Assembly: GCF_015277875.1 (NCBI RefSeq)
Contig: NZ_CP063814.1
Location: forward strand, 62,001 to 126,000
Reading direction: 5' to 3'
Length of the DNA stretch: 64,000 nt
Source of the DNA: Microbacterium luteum
GTDB lineage: Bacteria > Actinomycetota > Actinomycetes > Actinomycetales > Microbacteriaceae
Shown here: piece after piece, positions 34,960-43,325 of the stretch
Numbering within the stretch: the first letter of the stretch is position 1
Layout: every line of letters begins with the position of its first letter
Notes under the pieces: model-generated
Databases searched by the model: none
What the model saw: only the letters and a program-made list of their open reading frames with translations
What the model was told of the DNA's origin: nothing
Made by a program: the position numbers and the translations under genes

Positions 34960-36329
34960 GACCAACAAACCCCATCGTGGATGCCCGGTCCCACCCGCCA
35001 GGTGAAGGGCCGCCGAGCACAGAGTTGGGCTGCGGCTCATCGCCTGCCGAGCAGCGGATGCTGGGGCTCCCCCTGACCCGCCGTGGGGCGCTCAGGGCGG
35101 GGCTGCTCGGTCTCGTCGCCGGGAGCTCGATCGTCGGCTCCGCGCGGCCGCTGCCCGCCTTCGCCGCCGACTACCCGTCGTGGGATGACGTGCAGGCGGC
35201 GAAGGCGAACGAGACGGCGAAGACCGCCGAGATCACCCGGATCCAAGGTCTCATCCAGAGCCTCACCAGCGACGTGCAACGTACTCGCGCGGTGGCCGAA
35301 CAGGCGGCCGATGCGTTCTACACCGCACAACAGGACTACTTCGCCGCCGTCCAACGAGCTGACGCGCTCCAATCCCAGGCAGACGCCGAAGCCGAAGCCG
35401 CCGCTGAGGCCTCTGACCGGGCGGGACGGCTCGCCGCGCAGCTGTACCGCACCGGCGGCGACGACACCGCGCTGAAGCTGTTCTTGTCCGGGTCCGCGGC
35501 GAACGCTGACGATCTGCTGGCACGACTGGGCACGATGGACAAGCTCCTCGAACGCAACCAGGGCGTGTATGCCGCCGCGCTCACTGCGCGCAACGCGGCG
35601 CAGGGGTTGAGCGATCAGGCGGCCGTGGCCCGTGACGAACGTGACCGGCTGCAGCAGCTCGCCGAGCAGAAGATGCGCGAATCGCAGCAGGCCGCCGACG
35701 CCGCTCAGACGGCGCTGGACGCGCAGACCCTCCACCTCGGCGAGCTCGAAGCGCAGCTCGCCGCCCTCCAAGACACCACCGCGCGGACGATTGCCGACTA
35801 TCAGGCCGGAGTAGAAGCAGCCCGGCTCGCCGAAGAGCAGCGCAAGGCCGCCGAACGCGCCGAAGCCGCACGCCGTGCCACGGAGGGGAGTGCTGGCGGC
35901 GGTGTCGCCAGCTCCGGGTGGGCACGTCCCACATCTGGACCCCGGACATCCGGCTTCGGCCCCCGCAGCTCGCAATGCGGCAACGGGTATTGCTCCACCA
36001 GCTACCACTACGGCGTCGACCTGAGCGGAGGCTGCAGCGCCGGAATCTACGCGGCCGCTGCCGGCACGGTCGTCTACGCCGGATACAACGGCGGCTACGG
36101 CAACTACATCAAGATCGACCACGGCGGCGGGATCGGAACCGGATACGCGCACATCCGCAACGGCGGGTTCTTCGTCGGCTACGGCCAGCGCGTGAACGCC
36201 GGAGATCTGATCGGCAGCGAAGGCAACACCGGGAACGCGTTCGGCTGCAACCTGCACTTCGAGGCCTACGTGAACGGCGCTCCCGTCAACCCCATCGACT
36301 TCCTGGCCGCCCGTGGCATCTCCATCTGA
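34956..36329 (+). CDS. M23-family peptidoglycan peptidase with long coiled coil (first copy, HxH altered)
   Basis: A 457-residue secreted protein. RRGALRAGLLGLVAGSSIVG is the signal peptide, with an RR pair. About 250 residues of heptad-like coiled coil follow, then a Ser/Gly linker and the M23 domain: YHYGVDLSGGC gives the HxxxD zinc ligands, GYAHIRNGG the third His. The usual HxH is NLHFEAY here, with Asn in place of the first, catalytic His, and the zinc His kept. Both copies share this. The layout resembles RipA/EnvC-type wall hydrolases or their activators. ATG overlaps lnt by four bases. Confidence 0.85.
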   Translation: MRPTNPIVDARSHPPGEGPPSTELGCGSSPAEQRMLGLPLTRRGALRAGLLGLVAGSSIVGSARPLPAFAADYPSWDDVQAAKANETAKTAEITRIQGLIQSLTSDVQRTRAVAEQAADAFYTAQQDYFAAVQRADALQSQADAEAEAAAEASDRAGRLAAQLYRTGGDDTALKLFLSGSAANADDLLARLGTMDKLLERNQGVYAAALTARNAAQGLSDQAAVARDERDRLQQLAEQKMRESQQAADAAQTALDAQTLHLGELEAQLAALQDTTARTIADYQAGVEAARLAEEQRKAAERAEAARRATEGSAGGGVASSGWARPTSGPRTSGFGPRSSQCGNGYCSTSYHYGVDLSGGCSAGIYAAAAGTVVYAGYNGGYGNYIKIDHGGGIGTGYAHIRNGGFFVGYGQRVNAGDLIGSEGNTGNAFGCNLHFEAYVNGAPVNPIDFLAARGISI

Positions 36330-36350
36330 CCCGAAACGAAGGAGGACATC

Positions 36351-37217
36351 ATGACGGAACAGCTCACCCCCGAAGCTGACCAGCCTCAGACGCCCCCCAC
36401 CCGCCGCAGCCTCCGACAACAAGGCTCTCCGCCGCGCAAGATTGTCGCCCCCACCCGGCGACAGGCCGCCGCCGCCGCGCCAGCGCGCGGACCCCGGACG
36501 ATGCGTCCGGTGCGGAGCGTGGCTGCCCTCGCCATCGTCAGCGGCCTGATCGCGACGGTGGCGTTGCCCGCATACGGCGCCTGGCAGACCACAACCCCCG
36601 AGCCGCTGACCCTGCAGCAGATCGCCTCGGACAACGCCCAATCTCTCATCGTGGCGTCCGACGCGACGCAGACACAGCTCACGCGGGACAGCTACGCGGC
36701 CACCACCCAGGAGGAGATCGACCGGAAGAAGGAGGCAGAGGCGGCCGCTGCTCGCGCCCGCACCTCGACCCGCGTGGCGTCGGTGCCGTTCGACTACAGC
36801 ATGGTCGCCCCCGGCAGCGGTACGGTGCGCTGGCCAGTGGGCGGCCCGTTCACCGTCACGGACCGGTTCGGCGACCGGGGCGGTGCGCACATGGGCACCG
36901 ACATGGTCGCCGCCGGCGGCACCCCGGTGTACGCGTCCGTCGACGGCGCCGTCAGCGTCTCGCAGGACAGCTATGGCGGCTATGGGGTCACCGTCGTGAT
37001 CGAGTCCGTCCTGAACGGTCAGCGCGTCCGCACCGTCTACCCGCACATGCAGACCGGAAGCCGACAGGTCACTGTCGGTCAGACGGTCACCGCCGGTCAG
37101 ACGGTCGGGCTGGTCGGCAGCACCGGACGCTCCACCGCCAACCATCTGCACTTCGAGGTGTACATCGACGACACGGCCGTCGACTCACTGGTATGGCTCC
37201 AAGCAAACGCCGGCTGA
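36351..37217 (+). CDS. M23-family peptidase, short form (first copy)
   Basis: A 288-residue protein: a charged cytoplasmic start, one membrane helix ALAIVSGLIATVALPAYGAW, a short helical neck, and an M23 domain. All active-site elements are present: GAHMGTDMVAAGG (HxxxD), VYPHMQTGS and NHLHFEVYI (intact HxH). GGAGG sits before the ATG. It follows the long M23 gene by 21 bp. The two may work as a pair, since the long form has an altered active site and this one does not. Confidence 0.88.
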   Translation: MTEQLTPEADQPQTPPTRRSLRQQGSPPRKIVAPTRRQAAAAAPARGPRTMRPVRSVAALAIVSGLIATVALPAYGAWQTTTPEPLTLQQIASDNAQSLIVASDATQTQLTRDSYAATTQEEIDRKKEAEAAAARARTSTRVASVPFDYSMVAPGSGTVRWPVGGPFTVTDRFGDRGGAHMGTDMVAAGGTPVYASVDGAVSVSQDSYGGYGVTVVIESVLNGQRVRTVYPHMQTGSRQVTVGQTVTAGQTVGLVGSTGRSTANHLHFEVYIDDTAVDSLVWLQANAG

Positions 37218-37253
37218 AACCGGCATAACCCTGAAGAAGAGGACACCTACATC

Positions 37254-38261
37254 ATGACCGGATCACTCACACTCGACGGCATCTCGCTGCTGCTGGTCTG
37301 GACCGCGATCGCTACCTACCTGCTCGCATTCATCGCCTACACCATCGACCTCGCCCGCCGCTCCGTCCCCGCCGCCGTGCCGCTGCGTGAACCGGCGCTG
37401 GTCAGCGCGGCGACGGCACCCGCGGTCACGGAGGCCTGGCAGGAACAGCACCCCGGCGCCCCCGAGCCGCGAGCATCTCAGCCGCGGCTGCTGTGGGCAC
37501 GGATCGGGACGGCGCTGACGATCCTCGGTTTCCTGTTCCACCTGGCCGGCACCGTTCTGCGGGGGATCGCGGCCGGGCGGGTGCCGTGGGCGAACATGTA
37601 CGAGTTCGCCCTGACCGGCACCGTCCTGATCGTCGCCGTCTACCTCGCCGTCCTGCGCCGCTACGACCTCCGCTTCCTCGGCGCGTTCCTGATCGGCATG
37701 GTGGTGCTGCTGCTGGGCGGCGCCACCATCACCTTCTACGTCGACGTCGTTCCCCTGATGGATCCGCTCAAGAGCGTGTGGCTGGTCATCCACGTATTCG
37801 TCGCATCCCTGGCCACTGCCCTGTTCGCGATCGGATGCGGCCTCTCCGTCACCCAGCTCCTGCAGGCCCGCCGCGAACGCCGCACGGCAGCCGCCTCTGC
37901 GGATGGCGCACCGCGCAGCGGCCCGCGGTTCCTGGCCACGTTGCCGCCCGCGGACGCGCTCGAGTCCCTCGCATACCGGTTTGTGATCGTCGGGTTCGTG
38001 TTCTGGACCTTCACGCTGATCGCCGGCGCGATCTGGGCCAACGACTCCTGGGGAAGGTACTGGGGGTTCGATACCAAGGAGGTCTGGACCTTCGTGATCT
38101 GGGTGCTCTACGCCGGTTACATCCACGCTCGCGCGACACGCGGCTGGCGAGGCACCCGCTCCGCGTGGCTGTGCATCATCGGCTTCATCGCGGTGCTGTT
38201 CAACTTCACCATCGTCAATATGTTCTTCAAGGGACTCCACGCCTACTCCGGCCTCAGTTGA
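37254..38261 (+). CDS. ccsB: Cytochrome c synthesis protein CcsB/ResC (first copy)
   Basis: A 335-residue membrane protein with eight helices. WANMYEFALTGTVLI and the Trp-rich haem-handling WGRYWGFDTKEVWTFVIW (WWD-type domain) are the core of system II. IATYLLAFIAYTIDLA is the first helix. With ResB it forms the haem exporter/synthase. It follows the short M23 gene by 36 bp. Downstream the copy-2 neighbours DUF3105 and DUF305 are missing here. Confidence 0.95.
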   Translation: MTGSLTLDGISLLLVWTAIATYLLAFIAYTIDLARRSVPAAVPLREPALVSAATAPAVTEAWQEQHPGAPEPRASQPRLLWARIGTALTILGFLFHLAGTVLRGIAAGRVPWANMYEFALTGTVLIVAVYLAVLRRYDLRFLGAFLIGMVVLLLGGATITFYVDVVPLMDPLKSVWLVIHVFVASLATALFAIGCGLSVTQLLQARRERRTAAASADGAPRSGPRFLATLPPADALESLAYRFVIVGFVFWTFTLIAGAIWANDSWGRYWGFDTKEVWTFVIWVLYAGYIHARATRGWRGTRSAWLCIIGFIAVLFNFTIVNMFFKGLHAYSGLS

Positions 38262-38300
38262 CCCCGAATAGAACCACGTTCTACTGAAACTGAAACCATC

Positions 38301-38588
38301 ATGATGCAGTCCGGGCTGATGGTCGCCGAGTGGTTCGGGGCAATGGGGCGCACCTGGGGGGCGACACCACTGGAAGACCAGTACACCGGCGGCGGCATCG
38401 CCTGGTCGATCGGTGAGATCCCCACCCTCATCCTCGCGATCACGGTCACGATCCAATGGAGCCGCAGCGACGACCGCGAGACGAAACGCCGCGACCGGCA
38501 CGCCGATCGGACGGGAGATGCCGAGCTCGACGAGTACAACGCGCGCCTACTCGACCTTGCCGCCCGAGACGCCCGCAGCCGCAGATGA
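38301..38588 (+). pseudogene. C-terminal remnant of a CopD-CtaG fusion protein
   Basis: 95 residues, MMQSGLMVAEWFGAMGRTWG then LEDQYTGGGIAWSIGEIPTL and a polar tail. They match, nearly residue for residue, the last 95 residues of the CopD-CtaG gene at 51551. The preceding 560 or so residues are absent, with a sharp junction just after ccsB, so a deletion removed DUF3105, DUF305 and most of CopD-CtaG from this copy. It may still be translated but cannot span the membrane as the parent does. Confidence 0.85.
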
Positions 38589-38622
38589 GATCACCGAGAG
38601 ACTCCACAGAGAAGCGCATCTG

Positions 38623-39018
38623 GTGACCACGAAGCAGCAGCTCGACGACCGCTATGGCCGCAGGCCCCGCCCCGCTCGCCGCCGCGCGTTCTGGATCATC
38701 GTCGGAACCATCGCTGTAGCGTCCGTTGCCGGACTGTCGTGGCTGACCATCTCCAATTCTCTCGATGACGTCGGATACGACGAGACAGGTTTCGATCTCG
38801 TCGACGCTCGCACCGTGACGGTGTCATTTCAAGCGACCCCGCCCGCTGGCATGAGCTTCGCCTGCGCGCTGCAAGCGCTCGATGAAGACTTCGGCATCGT
38901 CGGCTGGCGTGTCATCGAGTACCCCGCATCCGAGACGATCACCCGGACATTCGTCGAGACGATCCCCACCGTCGCGCAGGCCACCACCGGCACCGTTCAC
39001 TCCTGCTGGGCGACCTAG
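38623..39018 (+). CDS. DUF4307-family membrane protein (first copy)
   Basis: A 131-residue protein with one signal-anchor helix (FWIIVGTIAVASVAGLSWLTI) and a small extracytoplasmic domain ARTVTVSFQATPPAGMSFAC then LDEDFGIVGWRVIEYP. GTG at 38623 matches the start of the second copy at 51525, which is also 131 residues; by my count 100 of 131 residues agree. DUF4307 is an actinobacterial family of unknown role. It ends the cluster and is convergent with the ATPase gene. Confidence 0.85.
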   Translation: MTTKQQLDDRYGRRPRPARRRAFWIIVGTIAVASVAGLSWLTISNSLDDVGYDETGFDLVDARTVTVSFQATPPAGMSFACALQALDEDFGIVGWRVIEYPASETITRTFVETIPTVAQATTGTVHSCWAT

Positions 39019-39064
39019 CCGGAGTCCCGCCCTGCGCCGTGCTAACGGTTCTCGAGTCTGCAGC

Positions 39065-41098
39065 TCACGCCGTGGGCTTGTCTTCGTGGTCGATGCCGTG
39101 GTGCTCCTTGCCGCGCTCGAACGCGAGGAGCCGGAGAGCGTTGCCGACGACGATGAGCGTGGATCCTTCGTGGATGAGAACGACGGCGCCGATGTTCAGG
39201 CCGACGAAGGTGGCGATGATCAGGAAGAGGACGACGGCGAGACTGGCGATCAGGTTCTGGCGGATGATCCGGCTGGTGGCGCGGCTGAGCCGGACGGCGA
39301 AGGGGACGCGGCCGAGGTCGTCGCTCATCAAGGCGATGTCGCAGGTCTCGAGCGCGACGGTGGAGCCGGCGGCGCCCATCGCAATGCCGATGTCGGCCCG
39401 CGCCATCGCGGGCGCGTCGTTCACCCCGTCGCCGACCATCGCGATCGGCCGGTGGCTCTGGGCCAGCCGGGTGATCTTGGCGACCTTGTCCTCGGGCAGC
39501 AGCTCTCCGATGGCGGTGTCGACGCCGACCTCACGGCCGACAGCGTCGGCGACGCGCTGGTTGTCTCCCGAGATCATCACGAGCTGCCCGACATTCGCTC
39601 CGCGAAGCGCGGTGAGCACCTGGACGGATTCCGCGCGGGAGGCGTCCATGACGCCGACGAGACCGAGGAACCGGTCGCCGCGCCGCACGATCATCAACGT
39701 CTGCCCGGAGTCGCGGGCCTGTTCGTACGCCGCGTTGAGCGCAGCGGGGAGGGTGAGCTGCTGTTCGTCGAACATGCGGAGGTTGCCGACCTCCACCGTC
39801 TCACCGTCAATGGTGGCGCGCACACCCCGGCCGACGACCGCGTTCAGGTCTGTCGCTTCGACCCGGTCGGAGTCGGAGATGCGGCCGGTGAGGTCGCGGA
39901 CGATCGCCGCGGCAAGGGGGTGATCGCTGAGCGACTCCACCGCGACCAGGGTCGGGATCAGCAGCGCCCCGTCGTCGCCGTCGACCGGGGCGACGGAGGT
40001 GACGCGGGGAAGGCCCCAGGTGAGCGTTCCGGTCTTGTCGAACGCTATCGCCTTAACCCGGCCGAGGGTTTCCAGTGGTGCGCCACCCTTGACGAGCACG
40101 CCGGCGCGTGCGGCGCGGGCCACCCCGGCGAGCACGGCCGCGGGGGTGGCGATCGCGAGAGCGCAGGGGCTTGCCGCGACCAGCACGGTCATGGAGAGGT
40201 AGAACGCGTCGGGGAACTGCTGCCCGAACCCGAACATCGCCACCAGCAGGGTGGCCGCGACGCCGACGATGACGGCGGGCACGTACCAGCGCTGGAACCG
40301 GTCGATGAACTGCTGGGTCGGGGACGTGGCCTGGTCGGCGGTGCGGACCAGCTCGACCACCTTGCTCAGCGTCGAGTCCGCCGCCGTGGCGGTGACCTTG
40401 ACCTCGAGCACCCCCGAGCCGTTGACCGTGCCCGCGAAGACGCGGTTCGCGGCCGGCAGGGTGTCGACGGTGCGCATCGCACGCTCTGGATCGGTGACAG
40501 GTTCCTTCTCCACAGGGATGGACTCGCCGGTGACCGCCGACTGGTCCACGGCAGAGACCCCGGAGATCACGAACCCGTCCGAAGGGATTCGCGAGTTCGG
40601 ACGGATCACGATAATGTCCGCGACCGCGATCTGCTCGACCGGCACCTCAACCGGCTCGCCGCCGTCACGGCGGACCAGTGCCGTGCGGGGAGCGAGTTCC
40701 GCGAGCGCCTCAATGGACTTGCTCGCCCTGCTCAGCGCGTACTCTTCCAGGGCGTGTCCCAGGCTGAACAGGAACAGCAGCACCGCACCCTCGGCCCACT
40801 TCCCGATCAGGGCGGCACCGATCGCCGCGACGAGCATGAGGAAGTCGACCTCGAACTTGCCCCGCAACGTCGAGGCGATCGCTGAGCGGAAAGTGAAGAA
40901 CCCGCCGAAGAAGTAGGTGGCGAGAAAGAACACCAAGGGCAGCCCCAGCAATGGCATGCCCAGCACGAACTCCGTGATCATCCCGGCCGCGTACGTCAGG
41001 CCGGACGCGATCGCGAACCACAGCTCCCACCGAGCCGAGCCGTGCGCATGCTGCTGCACGTCGGTGGCAGATGCCGTGGTTGAAGAGGTGTTCATCAT
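39065..41098 (-). CDS. P1B-4-type metal-exporting ATPase (first copy)
   Basis: A 677-residue pump without an N-terminal metal domain. FITFRSAIA-type helices lead to TGESIPVEKEP, then SPC in VLVAASPCALAIATPAAV, DKTGTLTW, SDHPLAAAI and GDGVNDAPAMA. LIHEGSTLIVVGNALRLL near the end has the HEG-S-T motif that, with SPC, marks the P1B-4 group (Co, Ni, Fe, Zn). The tail HHGIDHEDKP is His/Asp-rich. ATG at 41098 was chosen because it gives the same length as the second copy and lies just after the shared dyad. It is divergent from a CzrA-type ArsR gene. Confidence 0.92.
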   Translation of the reverse strand: MMNTSSTTASATDVQQHAHGSARWELWFAIASGLTYAAGMITEFVLGMPLLGLPLVFFLATYFFGGFFTFRSAIASTLRGKFEVDFLMLVAAIGAALIGKWAEGAVLLFLFSLGHALEEYALSRASKSIEALAELAPRTALVRRDGGEPVEVPVEQIAVADIIVIRPNSRIPSDGFVISGVSAVDQSAVTGESIPVEKEPVTDPERAMRTVDTLPAANRVFAGTVNGSGVLEVKVTATAADSTLSKVVELVRTADQATSPTQQFIDRFQRWYVPAVIVGVAATLLVAMFGFGQQFPDAFYLSMTVLVAASPCALAIATPAAVLAGVARAARAGVLVKGGAPLETLGRVKAIAFDKTGTLTWGLPRVTSVAPVDGDDGALLIPTLVAVESLSDHPLAAAIVRDLTGRISDSDRVEATDLNAVVGRGVRATIDGETVEVGNLRMFDEQQLTLPAALNAAYEQARDSGQTLMIVRRGDRFLGLVGVMDASRAESVQVLTALRGANVGQLVMISGDNQRVADAVGREVGVDTAIGELLPEDKVAKITRLAQSHRPIAMVGDGVNDAPAMARADIGIAMGAAGSTVALETCDIALMSDDLGRVPFAVRLSRATSRIIRQNLIASLAVVLFLIIATFVGLNIGAVVLIHEGSTLIVVGNALRLLAFERGKEHHGIDHEDKPTA

Positions 41099-41111
41099 GC
41101 ACCCACAGTAC

Positions 41112-41127
41112 ATCACAGTATTGTGAT
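41112..41127. promoter_or_regulatory. ArsR-type operator dyad between the ATPase and ArsR genes (first copy)
   Basis: ATCACA-GTAT-TGTGAT is a perfect 6-bp-arm palindrome 14 bases before the ATPase start and 50 before the arsR start. The second copy has a similar dyad at 46577. CzrA/SmtB-type repressors bind 12-2-12 dyads of this kind. Confidence 0.7.
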
Positions 41128-41176
41128 ATGTTGTAAATGTGAATTATTATCGCGTTCGGCGGGCACAATAGTGTCC

Positions 41177-41518
41177 ATGACACATGAGACCCTGCGCGAG
41201 GCGGCGGGCGTGCTGTCCGTAACGGAGGCCGAGCGACTTGCAGAGATCATGCAGGCTCTCGCCTCACCCGTGCGCTTGCGCATCCTGAGCGTGCTGCGCG
41301 CCCGCCCGAGCACCGTCACCGAGCTCAGCGAAGAGCTGGGGTCGGGACAGACCACCGTGTCCAACCACCTGCGACTGCTGCGCCACCCCAGCCTCGTGGT
41401 GGGCAGTCGAGACGGCCGCCACGTCCACTACGCATTGTTCGACGAGCATGTCGCGGAACTGCTGGACGAGGCTGTGGGGCATCTGTCTCACCTAGCCTCC
41501 GAATCCAAGCGGGGGTAG
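41177..41518 (+). CDS. CzrA-type Zn/Co/Ni-sensing ArsR regulator (first copy)
   Basis: A 113-residue winged helix: MQALASPVRLRILSVLRARP, recognition helix GQTTVSNHLRLLRH, wing SRDGRHVHYALF. In the last helix, DEH-x10-H-x2-H (in FDEHVAELLDEAVGHLSH) reproduces the D, H, H, H spacing 0, 2, 13, 16 of the alpha-5 metal site of SmtB/CzrA. There are no cysteines, so it is not a CmtR-type soft-metal sensor. It is divergent from the P1B-4 pump and surely represses it. ATG at 41177 was preferred over a TTG at 41123 that lies in the operator. Confidence 0.9.
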   Translation: MTHETLREAAGVLSVTEAERLAEIMQALASPVRLRILSVLRARPSTVTELSEELGSGQTTVSNHLRLLRHPSLVVGSRDGRHVHYALFDEHVAELLDEAVGHLSHLASESKRG

Positions 41519-41593
41519 CGGGCCAGGTTCAAAATCTGTGCATAGGCAACGGCCAGGACTAGCCATATGCGGGACCACATGGAAAGGAACGCG

Positions 41594-41833
41594 GTGAGCG
41601 CGAGCGGTTCACGTCGATCCAATCGGCGGAGGTGGACGTCTGCTGAGTACGCCTACGTGGCCTTGGGACTGAATGGCCTGTGCCTGCTGATCTTGTTTTC
41701 CAACCTGCTAACCGGCAACACCTGGTGGCGGGTTGCAGTGCCGCTCGCTGTGCTGTGCCTCGTCCTCGGCGCCGTGTCAGGGTTTCAGACGAGGCGACTG
41801 AGAACGAGAGAGCGGCACGAACCCAAGACTTAG
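41594..41833 (+). CDS. Small two-helix membrane protein of unknown function
   Basis: About 79 residues from a GTG at 41594, which has GGAAAGGA five bases upstream; ATGs at 41567 and 41579 are alternatives. It reads AYVALGLNGLCLLILFSNLL, a short loop GNTWW and RVAVPLAVLCLVLGAVSG, two membrane helices, and a basic tail. No family recognised. It follows the ArsR gene by about 75 bp on the same strand. Confidence 0.5.
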   Translation: MSASGSRRSNRRRWTSAEYAYVALGLNGLCLLILFSNLLTGNTWWRVAVPLAVLCLVLGAVSGFQTRRLRTRERHEPKT

Positions 41834-42163
41834 AGACGCCGGGGGCTCCGCGGTGTTCCACTTCCCCTGAACCTACTGAGCGAGTACGCCGGGAGGAGTC
41901 TGCCGGCTCGCATGAAATGCTGGGGTACGCCACCGACTCCCACTCCTTGCCTTTGTCGGCGCTGCGGATGATGCCCAGACTTGGAGCCCGAACTCTGCCG
42001 GAGTGCTCGATCTCGGATGCCCCGAAGCCAGCAGCGCTTCATCGGTCGCGACCAACCCCATCGCGTCGAACGCGAACCGCTGCATTTAGTGCAACGACAA
42101 CGGAGACCAGTGCAACGAAAAGGTCGAAAATGCAACGGGAACACGTTCCCGACAAATCGACCC
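41834..42163. other. Spacer with no gene seen
   Basis: 330 bp upstream of the truncated arsR gene. Low-quality open frames only. Three short repeats, GTGCAACGA, GTGCAACGA and ATGCAACGG, lie at 42090-42137, spaced 22-25 bases apart; they could be a regulator's direct repeats. Confidence 0.45.
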
Positions 42164-42207
42164 TTGACGCGGAAGATCTCGATCGCTAATGTACAACCAA
42201 ATGGTTG
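42164..42207 (+). promoter_or_regulatory. Leaderless promoter and operator of the truncated arsR gene
   Basis: TTGACG (42164-42169), a 17-bp spacer and TAATGT (42187-42192) make a strong sigma-70-like promoter. CAACCA-AA-TGGTTG (42194-42207) is a perfect palindrome that covers the likely start point and the ATG at 42201. A repressor bound there would block both transcription and the start codon. Confidence 0.7.
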
Positions 42208-42461
42208 CACAAACGGAGCTCACCGATGACGAGATCGACCGCGTCTTCCAGGCGCTCGCGGCGGCTACCCGCCGCGACATCCTGCGGCGCACCCTCACCG
42301 GAGAGCATTCCGTCTCGGCCCTCGCGCGCGACTACGACATGTCGTTCGCGGCGGTGCAGAAGCACGTCGCCGTGCTCGAAGCCGCGCAGCTCATCATCAA
42401 GCGCGCGGAGGGACGCGAGCGCCTCGTGCGCGCGGATCCTGTCGGTATCGCGGTGAGATGA
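42201..42461 (+). pseudogene. ArsR-family regulator, 3' end replaced by the 87-bp repeat
   Basis: 86 codons: LTDDEIDRVFQALAAATRRD, then LTGEHSVSALARDYDMSFAA, VQKHVAVLEAAQLIIKR and EGRERLVRAD. This is the ArsR subgroup usually encoded before SRPBCC-domain proteins; its members normally run about 20 residues longer. Here the sequence joins the 87-bp repeat at 42440 and stops after GIAVR. The DNA-binding part is complete. No SRPBCC gene follows. ATG 42201 was chosen because 42189 lies inside the -10 box. Confidence 0.7.
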
Positions 42462-42526
42462 CACTAGATGTCACGTATCGCAGGCGTCTTGCGCGCGGTC
42501 GGAGGAACTTTGTCGTGACACTTTCC
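42440..42526 (+). repeat. 87-bp island repeat, copy B
   Basis: Gap-free match of the block at 13972-14058, with both ends best conserved (TGTCGG, GCGGTGAGATGACAC, ACTTTGT, TGACACTTTCC). It truncates the arsR gene on the left and abuts an ATPase remnant on the right, so it marks a junction between two pieces of the island. It has no transposase nearby. Confidence 0.6.
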
Positions 42527-42564
42527 CAATGCCCGCGCTTCAGATGAGACTCTACGAGCGCCCT

Positions 42565-42892
42565 TTAAGAGTGGCGCGAGAGCGACAGCGATTGCTGTTC
42601 CCGGGCTGGCTCCGGTGTGATGACCGATGTGCGCGTCAGTTGCTGAACCGACTTCGCCCGCTGGGCGGTCCTGACGCCGTTGAGGATGACGATGACCTCC
42701 GCGATCTCGTGTACCAGGACTACGCCGGCGAGACCGAGGGACGCTGAACAGGGCAAGCGGGAACAGCATGATGATCGTCAGGGCCAGACTGATATTGGCG
42801 GTCATGATGCGCCGACCGCAGCGGGCGTGGGCGAGAGCGGCAGAGATGAGGCGAAGGTCGTGGTCCGTGAAGGCGACGTCGGCGGACTCAAG
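42565..42892 (-). pseudogene. C-terminal remnant of a third CtpG-like P1B ATPase
   Basis: On the minus strand, ESADVAFTDHDLRLISAALA and ARCGRRIMTANISLALTII then, in a second frame, LGLAGVVLVHEIAEVIVILN match the last helices of the ATPases at 23059 and 43865. A one-base frameshift after MLFPLALFSVP and the absence of the catalytic domains show it is dead. It ends near the 87-bp repeat. Confidence 0.8.
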
Positions 42893-43005
42893 TCGCTGCC
42901 GCGATCGCCTGGTTCAAAGCGATCGGCGCGAACAGCAACGGTCTATGCCGCCACCGTCATTGAACGAATCAACGCGCCCCTCCCGATCCTCTGGCATTGA
43001 GGCCG

Positions 43006-43308
43006 TCAGGCCACAGGCAGCGCCCCTACGATTTGTGACGTTGTCGGTGCTCCGGCGTAGCCGTTCTCTGTCGCGTAGACGCGGCACGCGAGCGAGCGAA
43101 CCGGCATCGTCGGGAACAGGTCGACGCCGTCGACGAGGAGCGTTGGCGACCCTCCGAATCGAGTGTTCGATGCCTCGGCCTCAGTCCGGATCGCCACCAG
43201 CTCCACCGGTACGTCGGCGAGTCCGAGAGCGTCCAGCGCTTCGCGCGTGTGTTCTTCGGCAACGGCCGTGTTCGGGCAGTCGACGATGTGCAGAAGCTCG
43301 ACCTTCAT
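43006..43308 (-). CDS. Thioredoxin-like small protein (DUF-type, metal-operon associated)
   Basis: A 100-residue protein beginning MKVELLHIVDCPNTAVAEEH, with a single Cys in the place of a CxxC motif and FGGSPTLLVDGVDLFP as the cis-Pro-like loop. This is the thioredoxin-fold family often found with mer and ars genes. The open frame extends upstream into lspA but the ATG at 43308 gives the right length. It lies 17 bp after lspA on the same strand and is the last gene of the CmtR operon. Confidence 0.75.
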   Translation of the reverse strand: MKVELLHIVDCPNTAVAEEHTREALDALGLADVPVELVAIRTEAEASNTRFGGSPTLLVDGVDLFPTMPVRSLACRVYATENGYAGAPTTSQIVGALPVA

Positions 43309-43325
43309 GCGGCGTGCTCCGTTCG

